In this document: positions 1-4,829 of the stretch, piece after piece | Position numbering within the stretch: the stretch's first letter is position 1 | Layout: every line of letters begins with the position of its first letter | NCBI GenBank assembly: GCA_021797365.1 | Contig: JAJZZU010000180.1 | Location: 1-5,927, forward strand | Source: Pseudomonadota bacterium | GTDB taxonomy: Bacteria; Pseudomonadota; Gammaproteobacteria; Acidiferrobacterales; Acidiferrobacteraceae | Length of the DNA stretch: 5,927 nt | Direction: 5' to 3' | Program-made: the position numbers and the translations under genes | The notes under the pieces: model-generated | Database searches by the model: none | What the model saw: the letters and a program-made list of their open reading frames with translations, nothing else | Told to the model about the DNA's origin: nothing

Positions 1-896
1 CGCTCGTCGATTGCGAGCCGTCCGCGATAGGTGTCCGGTGGCGTTGCTGTCACGCGTCTGATGACAGGACCGCCGACGCCTTCACCGTCAATCGCCCGCA
101 AATCATCACGAACGACGGCAAAACCGCTCCTCTTGAGTTGGTCAATATCCCAGAGATAGCCCCCGCCGCTGTGTTCCTCGAGCCGGAGAACAAAGAGGTC
201 GTTGCGGCTGCCGTCGATGCGGACTCCGACATCACGCTCGGTGAGTAGCCAGACGTCGCAGCGGTAATCCCGGGGCTGGCAGGACTCAAGCAGCGCGGCC
301 TTCATCTCGCGCGGTTTGGTCTGAAGAAGCTCGCGGGCCTGCTTTGCTCTGATGAATTTGTGGTGGGCGAGCGTCCAGCAAGTGGCCTCGTAACTTGCAC
401 CAATCCGCAACGAAAGCTGGTAAACGGTACTTGGTCGCCGAAAATCGCGAGTGGTCCAGGCCTGTCGAGCCGCGTGCCAAGCGACGATCCATCGAGGCAT
501 CATGAACTCAACAGCGAATGCATCGGCCTCAACCTCCTGAAATTCGCCTGTCGGCTGTGCTTGCAGTGGCATCCGCCGCAGGATGCTGTCGTCGTCAAGG
601 CTGGGGGGATGCTGCAGGCAAAAGTGGCCGAGCTCATGAGCCGCAGTGAACCGTTGAATGCTCATCGGACGTTGAGTGGTAACAAGGATGCCTGGTCCAG
701 GATCGCTCAGATAAGCACCGAGGAGCCCTTGCAGGGGTCGCACGAGCAGCGGTAGTTCCATGGCATGGATTGCGGCAAAGACGTCGACGTTGCCGCCAGT
801 CGCCTCGATCTGCTGACGCAAATCAAGTTGCCGATGCAGCCGCGCCGCGGCCTTCGTGCCAGCGCGGACAGCGCTCCGATAATCCGCGGCCACCAT
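1..896 (-). CDS. ImmA/IrrE-type zinc metallopeptidase with a possible chagasin-like C-terminal domain (partial, runs off left edge)
   Basis: The frame is open from an ATG at 896 to the window edge, giving 298 residues and no stop. Residues 87-91 read HELGH, the zinc-binding HEXXH motif. The segment EVEADAFAVEFMMP (121-134) supplies the likely third ligand, Glu123, and the FA-x-x-hydrophobic-MP signature of ImmA/IrrE peptidases. Proteins of this family usually cleave or inactivate a partner XRE repressor in the cytoplasm. After about residue 212 a separate beta-rich region begins. It contains SGGGYLWDID (243-252) and a Gly-rich GEGVGGPV (271-278), resembling the TGY-x-W and Gly-rich loops of chagasin (I42) inhibitors of papain-type proteases; this second call is tentative. 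The gene follows the XRE gene after a single TCT codon in the same frame. No clear Shine-Dalgarno sequence precedes its ATG, so translation probably depends on the upstream gene. The true C-terminus is not in the window. Confidence 0.85.
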   Translation of the reverse strand, partial: MVAADYRSAVRAGTKAAARLHRQLDLRQQIEATGGNVDVFAAIHAMELPLLVRPLQGLLGAYLSDPGPGILVTTQRPMSIQRFTAAHELGHFCLQHPPSLDDDSILRRMPLQAQPTGEFQEVEADAFAVEFMMPRWIVAWHAARQAWTTRDFRRPSTVYQLSLRIGASYEATCWTLAHHKFIRAKQARELLQTKPREMKAALLESCQPRDYRCDVWLLTERDVGVRIDGSRNDLFVLRLEEHSGGGYLWDIDQLKRSGFAVVRDDLRAIDGEGVGGPVIRRVTATPPDTYRGRLAIDE

Positions 897-899
897 AGA

Positions 900-1271
900 T
901 CAGCGTCGTGCCGCGCGCGATCGAGCACGTAGGTATTCAGCGAACCGCCCGAGCTCGGTGCGGTCCTGCTCCGACAGGTCCGCCGCCTTACGCGCCAGAT
1001 GGGCCACATCGATTGGCAAGCTCGCCGCAGCGTCTTCCCCGGTGAAATAGCCCGCCGGCTGACGGTACAGCTTAGCAAGCCTGGCAAGTTCGATTGCCTC
1101 GACGCGGCGCTGACCGTTCTCGATATCCGTCAGGGCAGTTCGTGGGATCTTCAAATACGTTGCGACCTCTTCCTGCTTGAGGCCGAGATACTTACGAGCT
1201 TCACGTAGCCGGCCGCCCAGGTGCCGGCGCGCTTCGTCATCGTTATCCTGATGAACTGTAAGTTCGGTCAT
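900..1271 (-). CDS. XRE-family helix-turn-helix transcriptional regulator
   Basis: A 123-residue protein with a Cro/C1-type helix-turn-helix at about residues 20-75. It holds GGRLREARKYLGLKQEEVA (helices 1-2), then the recognition region IPRTALTDIENGQRRV and the stabilising segment ELARLAKLYRQPAGYF, ending in a charged helical tail. Such proteins bind operator DNA as dimers, and when encoded next to an ImmA peptidase they are usually its target. I chose the ATG at 1271 over an in-frame GTG at 1298: it has AAGGAG seven bases upstream and overlaps the stop of the ACP-like gene as ATGA, which implies translational coupling. The natural operator is the inverted repeat in the promoter upstream of the ACP-like gene, giving autoregulation of the whole operon (inference). 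The family call is secure; DNA target and inducing signal are unknown. Confidence 0.92.
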   Translation of the reverse strand: MTELTVHQDNDDEARRHLGGRLREARKYLGLKQEEVATYLKIPRTALTDIENGQRRVEAIELARLAKLYRQPAGYFTGEDAAASLPIDVAHLARKAADLSEQDRTELGRFAEYLRARSRAARR

Positions 1272-1612
1272 GATTCCGCTCCTTTCTTTCTCGCCCACAG
1301 TTTCTCTAAATTGGGCAAAAGTTGGCCGAGTGCACTGTCGACTGAAGTGTATCCACCTACCCGAACCACGCTCTCAGGCACTTCGAACCCGACAATCTCT
1401 TCAACTGCGCACAGGATTGAAACGACCACCAACGAGTCTATGTGAACCGATGCCTTGGCAATGTCTGCCCGTGCCACGGGCAGACCTACGCCCCTAATTG
1501 ATGCCTCGATCTTTACAGCCTCGACCAATTCGTCGCGCAGTGTTGCCTCGACGGTAGTCGAGGGGAACGGCACAACCTTGACAGGCGGTCGGACGAGTGT
1601 GAGAGCTACCAT
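1268..1612 (-). CDS. Acyl-carrier-protein-like protein, first gene of the operon
   Basis: A 114-residue protein whose centre reads HIDSLVVVSILCAVEEIVGF (57-76). The DSL motif puts Ser60 where acyl carrier proteins bear the 4'-phosphopantetheine arm, at the start of helix II. The following EVPESVVRVGGYTSVDSAL (77-95) fits the loop, helix III and helix IV of the ACP fold. Compared with a typical ACP of about 80 residues it has an N-terminal extension of roughly 20 residues and a short basic tail. It is first in the operon, directly behind a recognisable promoter, and shares an ATGA overlap with the XRE gene. No ketosynthase, acyltransferase or ligase is visible, so it may carry an acyl group for an enzyme outside the window or act as a sensor or partner of the regulator (speculation). 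No strong ribosome-binding site precedes the ATG. The ACP call rests on motif and helix pattern only. Confidence 0.65.
   Translation of the reverse strand: MVALTLVRPPVKVVPFPSTTVEATLRDELVEAVKIEASIRGVGLPVARADIAKASVHIDSLVVVSILCAVEEIVGFEVPESVVRVGGYTSVDSALGQLLPNLEKLWARKKGAES
1279..1284 (-). promoter_or_regulatory. Ribosome-binding site of the XRE gene
   Basis: On the minus strand this reads AAGGAG, seven bases before the ATG at 1271. It lies inside the end of the ACP-like gene and decides the start of the regulator in favour of 1271 over the upstream GTG at 1298. Confidence 0.8.
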
Positions 1613-1639
1613 ATCCGTGTCTTTTGGCGACTTTAATTA

Positions 1640-1668
1640 AGTATAATGTCTGTTTTCCCGACATGCAA
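1640..1668 (-). promoter_or_regulatory. Sigma70-type promoter of the ACP-XRE-ImmA operon
   Basis: On the minus strand there is TTGCAT (1663-1668), a spacer of exactly 17 bp, and TATACT (1640-1645; five of six consensus bases). A transcript would begin near 1633 and leave an AT-rich leader of about 20 nt before the ATG at 1612. The -35 box is only a half match. It is the only good promoter I see upstream of the operon. Confidence 0.65.
1646..1664. promoter_or_regulatory. Inverted repeat in the promoter spacer, candidate XRE operator
   Basis: The arms ATGTC (1646-1650) and GACAT (1660-1664) are perfect complements, and one further inner pair (G1652 with C1658) extends the symmetry. The 19-bp element starts directly next to the -10 box and overlaps the first two bases of the -35 box, so a bound dimer would block RNA polymerase. 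The XRE protein two genes downstream is the obvious candidate ligand (inference). Confidence 0.55.
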
Positions 1669-1841
1669 GGGTTTTCACTGCCTTCGGACGAGGGGCGCGT
1701 TTAGAGCCCGACGCGACTTTGCCGGAAATATTTCCCGAAGAAATCGGTGGTCCGCACTTCTGCGCTCTCGCCGACTAGCGCATGCGAGCCGAACCAACGA
1801 ATATAGTGAACGGCTAAATATGGAACAGCTTGACCGGCTGG

Positions 1842-1907
1842 TTGTGGCCGATACCGGCCATTTTAGTACAAGGCGTTAGGGTCTGCTTTGGCCGATAACC
1901 GGCCTTT
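1842..1907. repeat. Two similar hairpins, GGCCG-loop-CGGCC, 44 bp apart
   Basis: Copy 1 has stem GGCCG (1846-1850) and CGGCC (1855-1859) with loop ATAC, followed by ATTTT. Copy 2 has the same stem (1890-1894 and 1900-1904) with loop ATAAC, followed by TTTCG. The surrounding bases are also alike (TGGCCGATA at both copies). The runs of T follow on the plus strand, where no gene needs terminating, so neither is a good terminator for the recombinase. They look like a dispersed intergenic repeat or protein-binding sites. Confidence 0.6.
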
Positions 1908-2036
1908 CGTGACCACCCCCCAGTGGTTGATTCCTAGCCACAATCTTTCATGGCGTCCTTGAATTTCTTCTCGACCTTGATATTTAAAGACACAAAATAT
2001 AAGCGGAGCACCCCACTAGTAACGGGCCCAAACGGC

Positions 2037-3062
2037 CTACCCCAGCATCCCCACCAAATCGTCTGCTCTTAAGTGCGTATACCGCTTCAGCATCTGCAAG
2101 GTCTTATGCCCTGTAATGGCGGCCACCTGCATAGGGTTCAACCCTTTCTCAAACAGCCGTGAGGTCGCCTCATGCCGCAGGTCGTGGAAGGTCAGGCCCT
2201 CGATACCAGCCGCCTTACAGACCTTCTCGAAGGCCTGGGAGATCGAATCGGGGCGCACATATCAGGCCGAATGGCCTATGCCCCATACCCGGCCATCGAT
2301 ACGCCGGGGCAGGACGTCCAGGACGCCCAAGGCCGCCGTGGAAAGCGGCACCCGCCGGGGCGTCCCGGTCTTCGTTTCCGGGATCAGGAGTACCCGGGCC
2401 TTACGGTCCATGTGGTCCCAGCGCATGGCCGCGATCTCCCCGCGACGCATGGCGGTCTCGATGGCCCAGATGATGATATCGGCGATACCGACCCCCGCAT
2501 GAGGGCCCGCGTCATAGGCCTGTGCGGCCGCCAGGAGGCGAGCTTGCTCATCGCCGACCAAGCGGCGGTCACGTCCACCGGGGAGCTTGGGGCGCTGGCC
2601 CTTGACGAAGTCTACGGGGTTCGTCAAGGACTCCATGCCCCAGGCGGTGCGGGCGGTATTGAAGAGATGGGAGAGCAAGGCGAGACGGATCCGAATCGAG
2701 TTCGGGGCCAGGCCCCGCGCCTCTAGATCGCGGACCGCCTGCGCGATGTCCTTGCCCCGAATACTCGCCAACATGCGCTGCCCTAATGACGATTCGCGCC
2801 ATGCCGTGATCGTTGACCGTTCACGATCGGCGCTGCGCTTATAGGAACTGATCTCGATCTCGTAGCGATCCAAGGCCTCGGCGAGCGTCGTGGATTCAGC
2901 CTCTATTCGGGAGACGAATATTCCGCGATCCATCTCCTCCTCGATACGCCGCGCCCGCGCCCCCGCATCAGCCTTACTGTCGAAGGTCCGCGTCTGGACG
3001 CCATAACCCTTCCGCTTAACGATGGCTCGCCAAGATCCTGACCGTTTCTGAAGGCATGCCAT
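2037..3062 (-). pseudogene. int: Tyrosine recombinase (phage-type integrase) interrupted by an in-frame TGA
   Basis: The reading frame is continuous from ATG 3062 to TAG 2037 (341 codons, normal length for this family) except for one TGA at 2262-2264, codon 267. Part one has the N-terminal arm-binding domain (about 1-55), the SAM-like core-binding domain (about 60-150) and the start of the catalytic domain, with Arg206 in TAMRRGEIAAM and Lys231 in PETKTGTP. Part two, after the stop, keeps HDLRH (His and Arg), the second His in ITGHKT and the nucleophilic Tyr in LKRYTHL. All catalytic residues are therefore encoded, but split by the stop. No frameshift is involved. An internal GTG at 2258 could start a 73-residue fragment, which alone would be inactive. 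A good Shine-Dalgarno sequence (AGGGG) lies five bases before the ATG. The gene starts 89 bp from the tRNA-Lys core, the usual place for the integrase acting on it. Confidence 0.85.
2250..2284. repeat. Imperfect inverted repeat enclosing the premature stop of the recombinase
   Basis: Outer arms GGGGC (2250-2254) and GCCCC (2280-2284), middle ATA/TAT pairs, and inner perfect arms AGGCC (2264-2268) and GGCCT (2273-2277) around the loop GAAT, with bulges on one side only. The TGA is in one arm. In the protein this is GHSA-stop-YV, just before the conserved RPDSISQAF segment, where related recombinases usually need fewer residues. A short palindromic insertion is a plausible origin. Confidence 0.55.
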
Positions 3063-3086
3063 CCCCGCCCCTGTTTGGTTTCTGGA

Positions 3087-3105
3087 GTTACCAACAGGTT
3101 ACCAA
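3087..3105. repeat. Direct repeat GTTACCAA upstream of the recombinase gene
   Basis: GTTACCAA occurs at 3087-3094 and 3098-3105, exactly 11 bp apart, about one helical turn. An inverted relative, GTTTGGT (3073-3079), mirrors ACCAAAC (3101-3107). The cluster lies between the gene start and the tRNA core, where arm-type integrase sites or a repressor operator are expected. Confidence 0.5.
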
Positions 3106-3150
3106 ACTCGGGATGTTTGCGGGAAGGTCTATTGTAAGTGCTTGATTTTA

Positions 3151-3195
3151 TGGTGGGCCGTGTTGGGATCGAACCAACGACCACCTGATTAAAAG
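3151..3195 (-). other. Attachment-site core: 3' part of a tRNA-Lys(UUU) gene
   Basis: On the minus strand this reads from the anticodon loop CTTTTAA (anticodon TTT) through the 3' anticodon stem TCAGG, variable loop TGGTC, a perfect T arm (stem GTTGG/CCAAC, loop TTCGATC), acceptor strand ACGGCCC, discriminator A and CCA. The bases before the loop (3196-3200) do not pair with TCAGG, and no D arm or 5' acceptor strand follows, so this is not a functional tRNA. The break inside the anticodon loop is a classic crossover point for tRNA-targeting integrases. With a recombinase gene starting 89 bp away, this is an att core. Whether it is attP or an att junction between two elements is not decidable here. 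Confidence 0.88.
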
Positions 3196-3283
3196 AACTC
3201 ACAGACCAATAACTGGCAATAGCTTGCAACATACTATAGCAGGATATTCAATGACTTATAGGCGTATCTCTTTTGCGCCGTGT

Positions 3284-3292
3284 TGTGGATAA
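3284..3292 (-). promoter_or_regulatory. Consensus DnaA box
   Basis: The minus strand reads TTATCCACA, a perfect DnaA-box consensus. A second site with one mismatch, TTATCCACC, lies on the plus strand at 3397-3405 and overlaps the stop codon of the small HTH gene. Single boxes arise by chance, so the weight comes from the neighbouring repeats. Confidence 0.5.
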
Positions 3293-3310
3293 CTCCCGTT
3301 TTTCGCCTAT

Positions 3311-3332
3311 CAGTGTCCCGCCAGTGTCCCGC
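3311..3332. repeat. Perfect tandem duplication of CAGTGTCCCGC
   Basis: Two adjacent identical 11-bp units at 3311-3321 and 3322-3332. The 11-bp spacing puts both on one face of the helix, as expected for paired protein-binding sites such as short iterons or arm sites. Confidence 0.75.
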
Positions 3333-3396
3333 AACCATTATGGAACTATCCGTCCAGCGCCATGGCGGCGCAAGCAAAGGTCAAATTGATCCTTGC

Positions 3397-3717
3397 TTAT
3401 CCACCGCCGACCGTCTTGCCGCCGACCGCCGGGGATCTCTCTTTTGATAATGGGGAAGTGTTGGGTTTTCTCTTTTGATAATAGAAAAGTGTCGGGACAG
3501 GACAACGTAAGGCAGGGCCGGGTATTACCTCACGCTCGATACGTTCCACCTTGTCCAGGGTGCCATGTGAGATCCCGGCCATGTCGGCCAGGACGTCGCG
3601 GGTTTCGCCCCGCTCGGACGCTTCCGCCAAATTTGGCGGAAGCGTTTTGCCGGGTGCCGTCTGCCCGTGGGCCTGCCTCTCCCTCGCCAGCTTCGCCAAG
3701 TCCTCTTTCAGGCTCAG
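3397..3717 (-). CDS. Small HTH protein with an atypical C-terminal tail
   Basis: The 106-residue frame contains ERGETRDVLADMAGISHGTLDKVERIERE (about 36-64), a helix-turn-helix of the sort seen in ParB-like and phage/plasmid regulatory proteins, preceded by a basic linker. The start is probably the CTG at 3717, overlapping the previous stop as CTGA, because GGGAGGG lies six bases upstream. The alternative TTG at 3699 has AGAGGA only one base away, which is too close. From about residue 66 the protein loses helical character (GPALRCPVPTLFYYQ and a Gly-rich end) and is encoded by the 28-bp repeats. Relatives would be expected to continue with more helix, so the gene may be cut short at the element's end (inference). 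It is the last gene of the right-hand operon. Function is unknown; DNA binding is likely. Confidence 0.6.
   Translation of the reverse strand: MSLKEDLAKLARERQAHGQTAPGKTLPPNLAEASERGETRDVLADMAGISHGTLDKVERIEREVIPGPALRCPVPTLFYYQKRKPNTSPLSKERSPAVGGKTVGGG
3438..3496. repeat. 28-bp direct repeats with 31-bp period
   Basis: Copy 1 (3438-3465) and copy 2 (3469-3496) share 24 of 28 bases: a common TCTCTTTTGATAAT, four variable positions, and AAGTGT-x-GGG. A partial third copy starts at 3267 (TCTCTTTTG, then GTGTTG-x-GG). The period of about three helical turns fits iterons. The copies lie inside the tail of the small HTH gene, where they encode the FYYQKRKP and PLSKERSP peptides. Confidence 0.7.
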
Positions 3718-4178
3718 GGCTTGCCCTCCCGGTTGTGCTGGTTTTCCAGCATGGTCAGTCGTTCTTCAATCTCGGTAAGCTCCAAGGTTTTCCTCTGTGA
3801 CTCCAGAATGGCGGCCAGCCCTTGGCCTTCCTCGATGCTGAGTAGTCCGTTGGCTACCGCTTCCAGAACCCCACTCAGCGCCTTTGCCGTGTCTGCCGCA
3901 CTCTCCACCTTGGGCATGGTGAACGTGATAAGGCGGCCTTTCCGGGCAGGCCATACGCGATCCAAAATGATGCGAGCGGCTTGCATATCGCCGTCTTGGG
4001 CTTCCCGGATCACGGACTTGAGCAGGTCTTGTGCCGCGTCCGTTCCGAGTGCGTCCAGGGCTACCAAGGCCGCGTTCTTTGATCCCTTGGGCCGTCCTGC
4101 CGGGTTAGCAGACCGACCTTTCGGGAAGGGTCGGCCCGGGCCGTTCTTGCGCTGTTTGGGAGGTGTTTCATCAGCCAT
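3714..4178 (-). CDS. DUF5681-type phage/mobile-element protein
   Basis: A 154-residue soluble protein. The N-terminus, GPGRPFPKGRSANPAGRPKG (13-32), matches the Gly-Arg-Pro-Lys-rich signature of DUF5681, found at the start of many prophage and mobile-element proteins, some encoded near terminases. The rest is helical: a segment around LKSVIREAQDGDMQAARIILDRVWPARKG, then a likely coiled coil at about 120-148 (LAAILESQRKTLELTEIEERLTMLEN). The basic start could bind nucleic acid. No large terminase, portal or other packaging gene is visible, so I do not call it a terminase subunit. The ATG overlaps the previous gene by eight bases (ATGGCTGA). The domain call is good; the role in the element is unknown. 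Confidence 0.75.
   Translation of the reverse strand: MADETPPKQRKNGPGRPFPKGRSANPAGRPKGSKNAALVALDALGTDAAQDLLKSVIREAQDGDMQAARIILDRVWPARKGRLITFTMPKVESAADTAKALSGVLEAVANGLLSIEEGQGLAAILESQRKTLELTEIEERLTMLENQHNREGKP
3724..3730 (-). promoter_or_regulatory. Ribosome-binding site supporting a CTG start
   Basis: The minus strand reads GGGAGGG, six bases before the CTG at 3717 and inside the end of the DUF5681-type gene. It is much better placed than anything before the TTG at 3699, so it supports a rare CTG start coupled to the upstream stop. Confidence 0.5.
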
Positions 4179-4428
4179 GTGGTTTATTCCCCATCGCTAC
4201 CCAATCCGCCACGCGATAGCCGCCGTTGATCTCTGGCGTTACGGGCTCATAGCCAGCAATAAGTGGATCTCCGGGGGCCAGTTCCTTGTAACCCTCCGAG
4301 GTGTGCAGCAGGTAGCCCGCGATGGATAGATCCGGTCGCACGATAGTGCGAATGATCGTAATGGGCTCCATGGTGGCCGGTGTGGCCTTTTCCAGTGCCG
4401 CCAGGCGTCTGTGTTGTGTTGCGCTCAT
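4171..4428 (-). CDS. Hypothetical protein, 85 aa
   Basis: I do not recognise this family. The N-terminus (MSATQHRRLAALEKATPA) is helical and resembles the short leading helix of several phage accessory proteins. The remainder looks like a small beta-rich domain (ITIIRTIVRPDLSIAGYLLH, then GYRVADWVAMG). No signal peptide, membrane segment or cysteine is present. It is supported as a gene by context: it starts in an ATGA overlap with the nuclease gene, has a purine-rich site (GGAGACAGGG) just upstream, and overlaps the next gene by eight bases, all in one transcription direction. Confidence 0.7.
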   Translation of the reverse strand: MSATQHRRLAALEKATPATMEPITIIRTIVRPDLSIAGYLLHTSEGYKELAPGDPLIAGYEPVTPEINGGYRVADWVAMGNKPHG

Positions 4429-4829
4429 ATCCCTGTCTCCATATTGTTACCGGGTAACGATTCACGGATCACGGTGCAGGCAGCTTCCAAGCTCATCTCA
4501 CACAAGTTCCCGCGAGCAGGGAAGGTGCCCGGTGCCACGTCGTGCAGGTCCAGAACCGCCCGCCAGGGCTTGCGTGAGACGCGGTAGAACAGGATGGGCC
4601 TACGGTTCAGGGTGTCGGCCTGTCGCTGTGCCTGTGCCCACCATGACGCGATAGACAAGACTTCTTGCCGCTTCGCCTCGATGGCCCATTCGCGAACGTC
4701 CAAGCCATCCGCTCCCCCATGCCGGGCCTGATCCACGTTCCGCCGGACGGTAAAGCCGAGCTCATCCGAGAGTAGGGCGAACAATTCCCGTTCCCCGGCC
4801 TGTCCCTTTCGTCTCTGCATGGCGCTCAT
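4425..4829 (-). CDS. PD-(D/E)XK nuclease, Holliday-junction-resolvase-like
   Basis: A 134-residue protein with the core of the restriction-endonuclease-like fold. QRRKGQAGERELFALLSDEL (5-24) carries the helix-borne Glu13, RRNVDQARHGGADGLDV (29-45) carries the acidic Asp44, and WAIEAKRQE (48-56) gives the E-x-K pair Glu51/Lys53. The following WWAQAQRQADTLNRRPILFYRV fits the helix-strand unit after the active site. Archaeal Hjc-type and phage resolvases show this order and length. It would cut branched DNA arising in replication or recombination of the element. It lies between a 222-aa replication-associated gene and small accessory genes and joins both by ATGA overlaps. Fold and active site are well supported; the precise substrate is inferred. 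No frameshift or missing catalytic residue is seen. Confidence 0.8.
   Translation of the reverse strand: MSAMQRRKGQAGERELFALLSDELGFTVRRNVDQARHGGADGLDVREWAIEAKRQEVLSIASWWAQAQRQADTLNRRPILFYRVSRKPWRAVLDLHDVAPGTFPARGNLCEMSLEAACTVIRESLPGNNMETGI

Larger units (their letters stand above)
1613..2036. other. Gene-free stretch between the ACP-like gene and the recombinase
   Basis: About 420 bp with no convincing gene on either strand. It holds the operon promoter at its left end, a perfect 12-bp palindrome GGAAATATTTCC (1724-1735), and two similar GC-rich hairpins (1846-1904). The open frame at 1646-1879 on the plus strand lacks recognisable features and reads through the hairpins. A 25-codon frame at 1934-2011 on the minus strand, directly behind the recombinase gene, is too short to call. 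Confidence 0.6.
3196..3396. other. Repeat-rich non-coding region, candidate origin or recombination arm region
   Basis: Together with 3063-3195 this forms a gene-free stretch of about 330 bp. It holds an inverted repeat ATAGGCG (3258-3264) with CGCCTAT (3304-3310), one TCTCTTTTG motif (3267-3275) that recurs at 3438 and 3469, a consensus DnaA box, an 11-bp tandem duplication and the 10-bp palindrome CGCCATGGCG (3358-3367). Origins of plasmid-like elements and attP arm regions both look like this. No promoter or terminator is clear. Confidence 0.45.

Noticed and set aside
1646..1879. Plus-strand 77-aa frame
   Set aside because: No recognisable domain or ribosome-binding site; it starts inside the operon promoter and runs through the first GGCCG hairpin.
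1846..1910. Rho-independent terminators
   Set aside because: The T-runs follow the hairpins only on the plus strand, where no supported gene needs termination, and they are short.
1934..2011. Short minus-strand frame ending in VEKKFKDAMKDCG behind the recombinase
   Set aside because: The peptide looks protein-like, but 25 codons without a clear start site are too little; it could be a relic of a gene fragment.
900..2264. Alternative genetic code with TGA as a sense codon
   Set aside because: Several genes in the window end in TGA inside clean ATGA overlaps with well-placed starts, so TGA is a stop here.
2250..2284. Selenocysteine signal at the recombinase TGA
   Set aside because: A bacterial SECIS stem-loop follows the UGA; here the UGA is within one arm of the hairpin, and recombinases have no selenocysteine role.
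2172..2726. Plus-strand 184-aa frame
   Set aside because: It is the antisense of the recombinase gene, whose domains and catalytic residues are clear.
2037..3062. Frameshift between two recombinase fragments
   Set aside because: The stop at 2262-2264 and the GTG at 2258 are in the same frame, with only TAT between, so this is an in-frame stop.
3151..3230. Complete tRNA-Lys gene
   Set aside because: No 5' anticodon stem, D arm or 5' acceptor strand can be found beyond 3195; only the 3' part is present.
3438..3496. CRISPR array
   Set aside because: Only two full repeats, 24 of 28 bases identical, with a 3-bp gap and no spacers.
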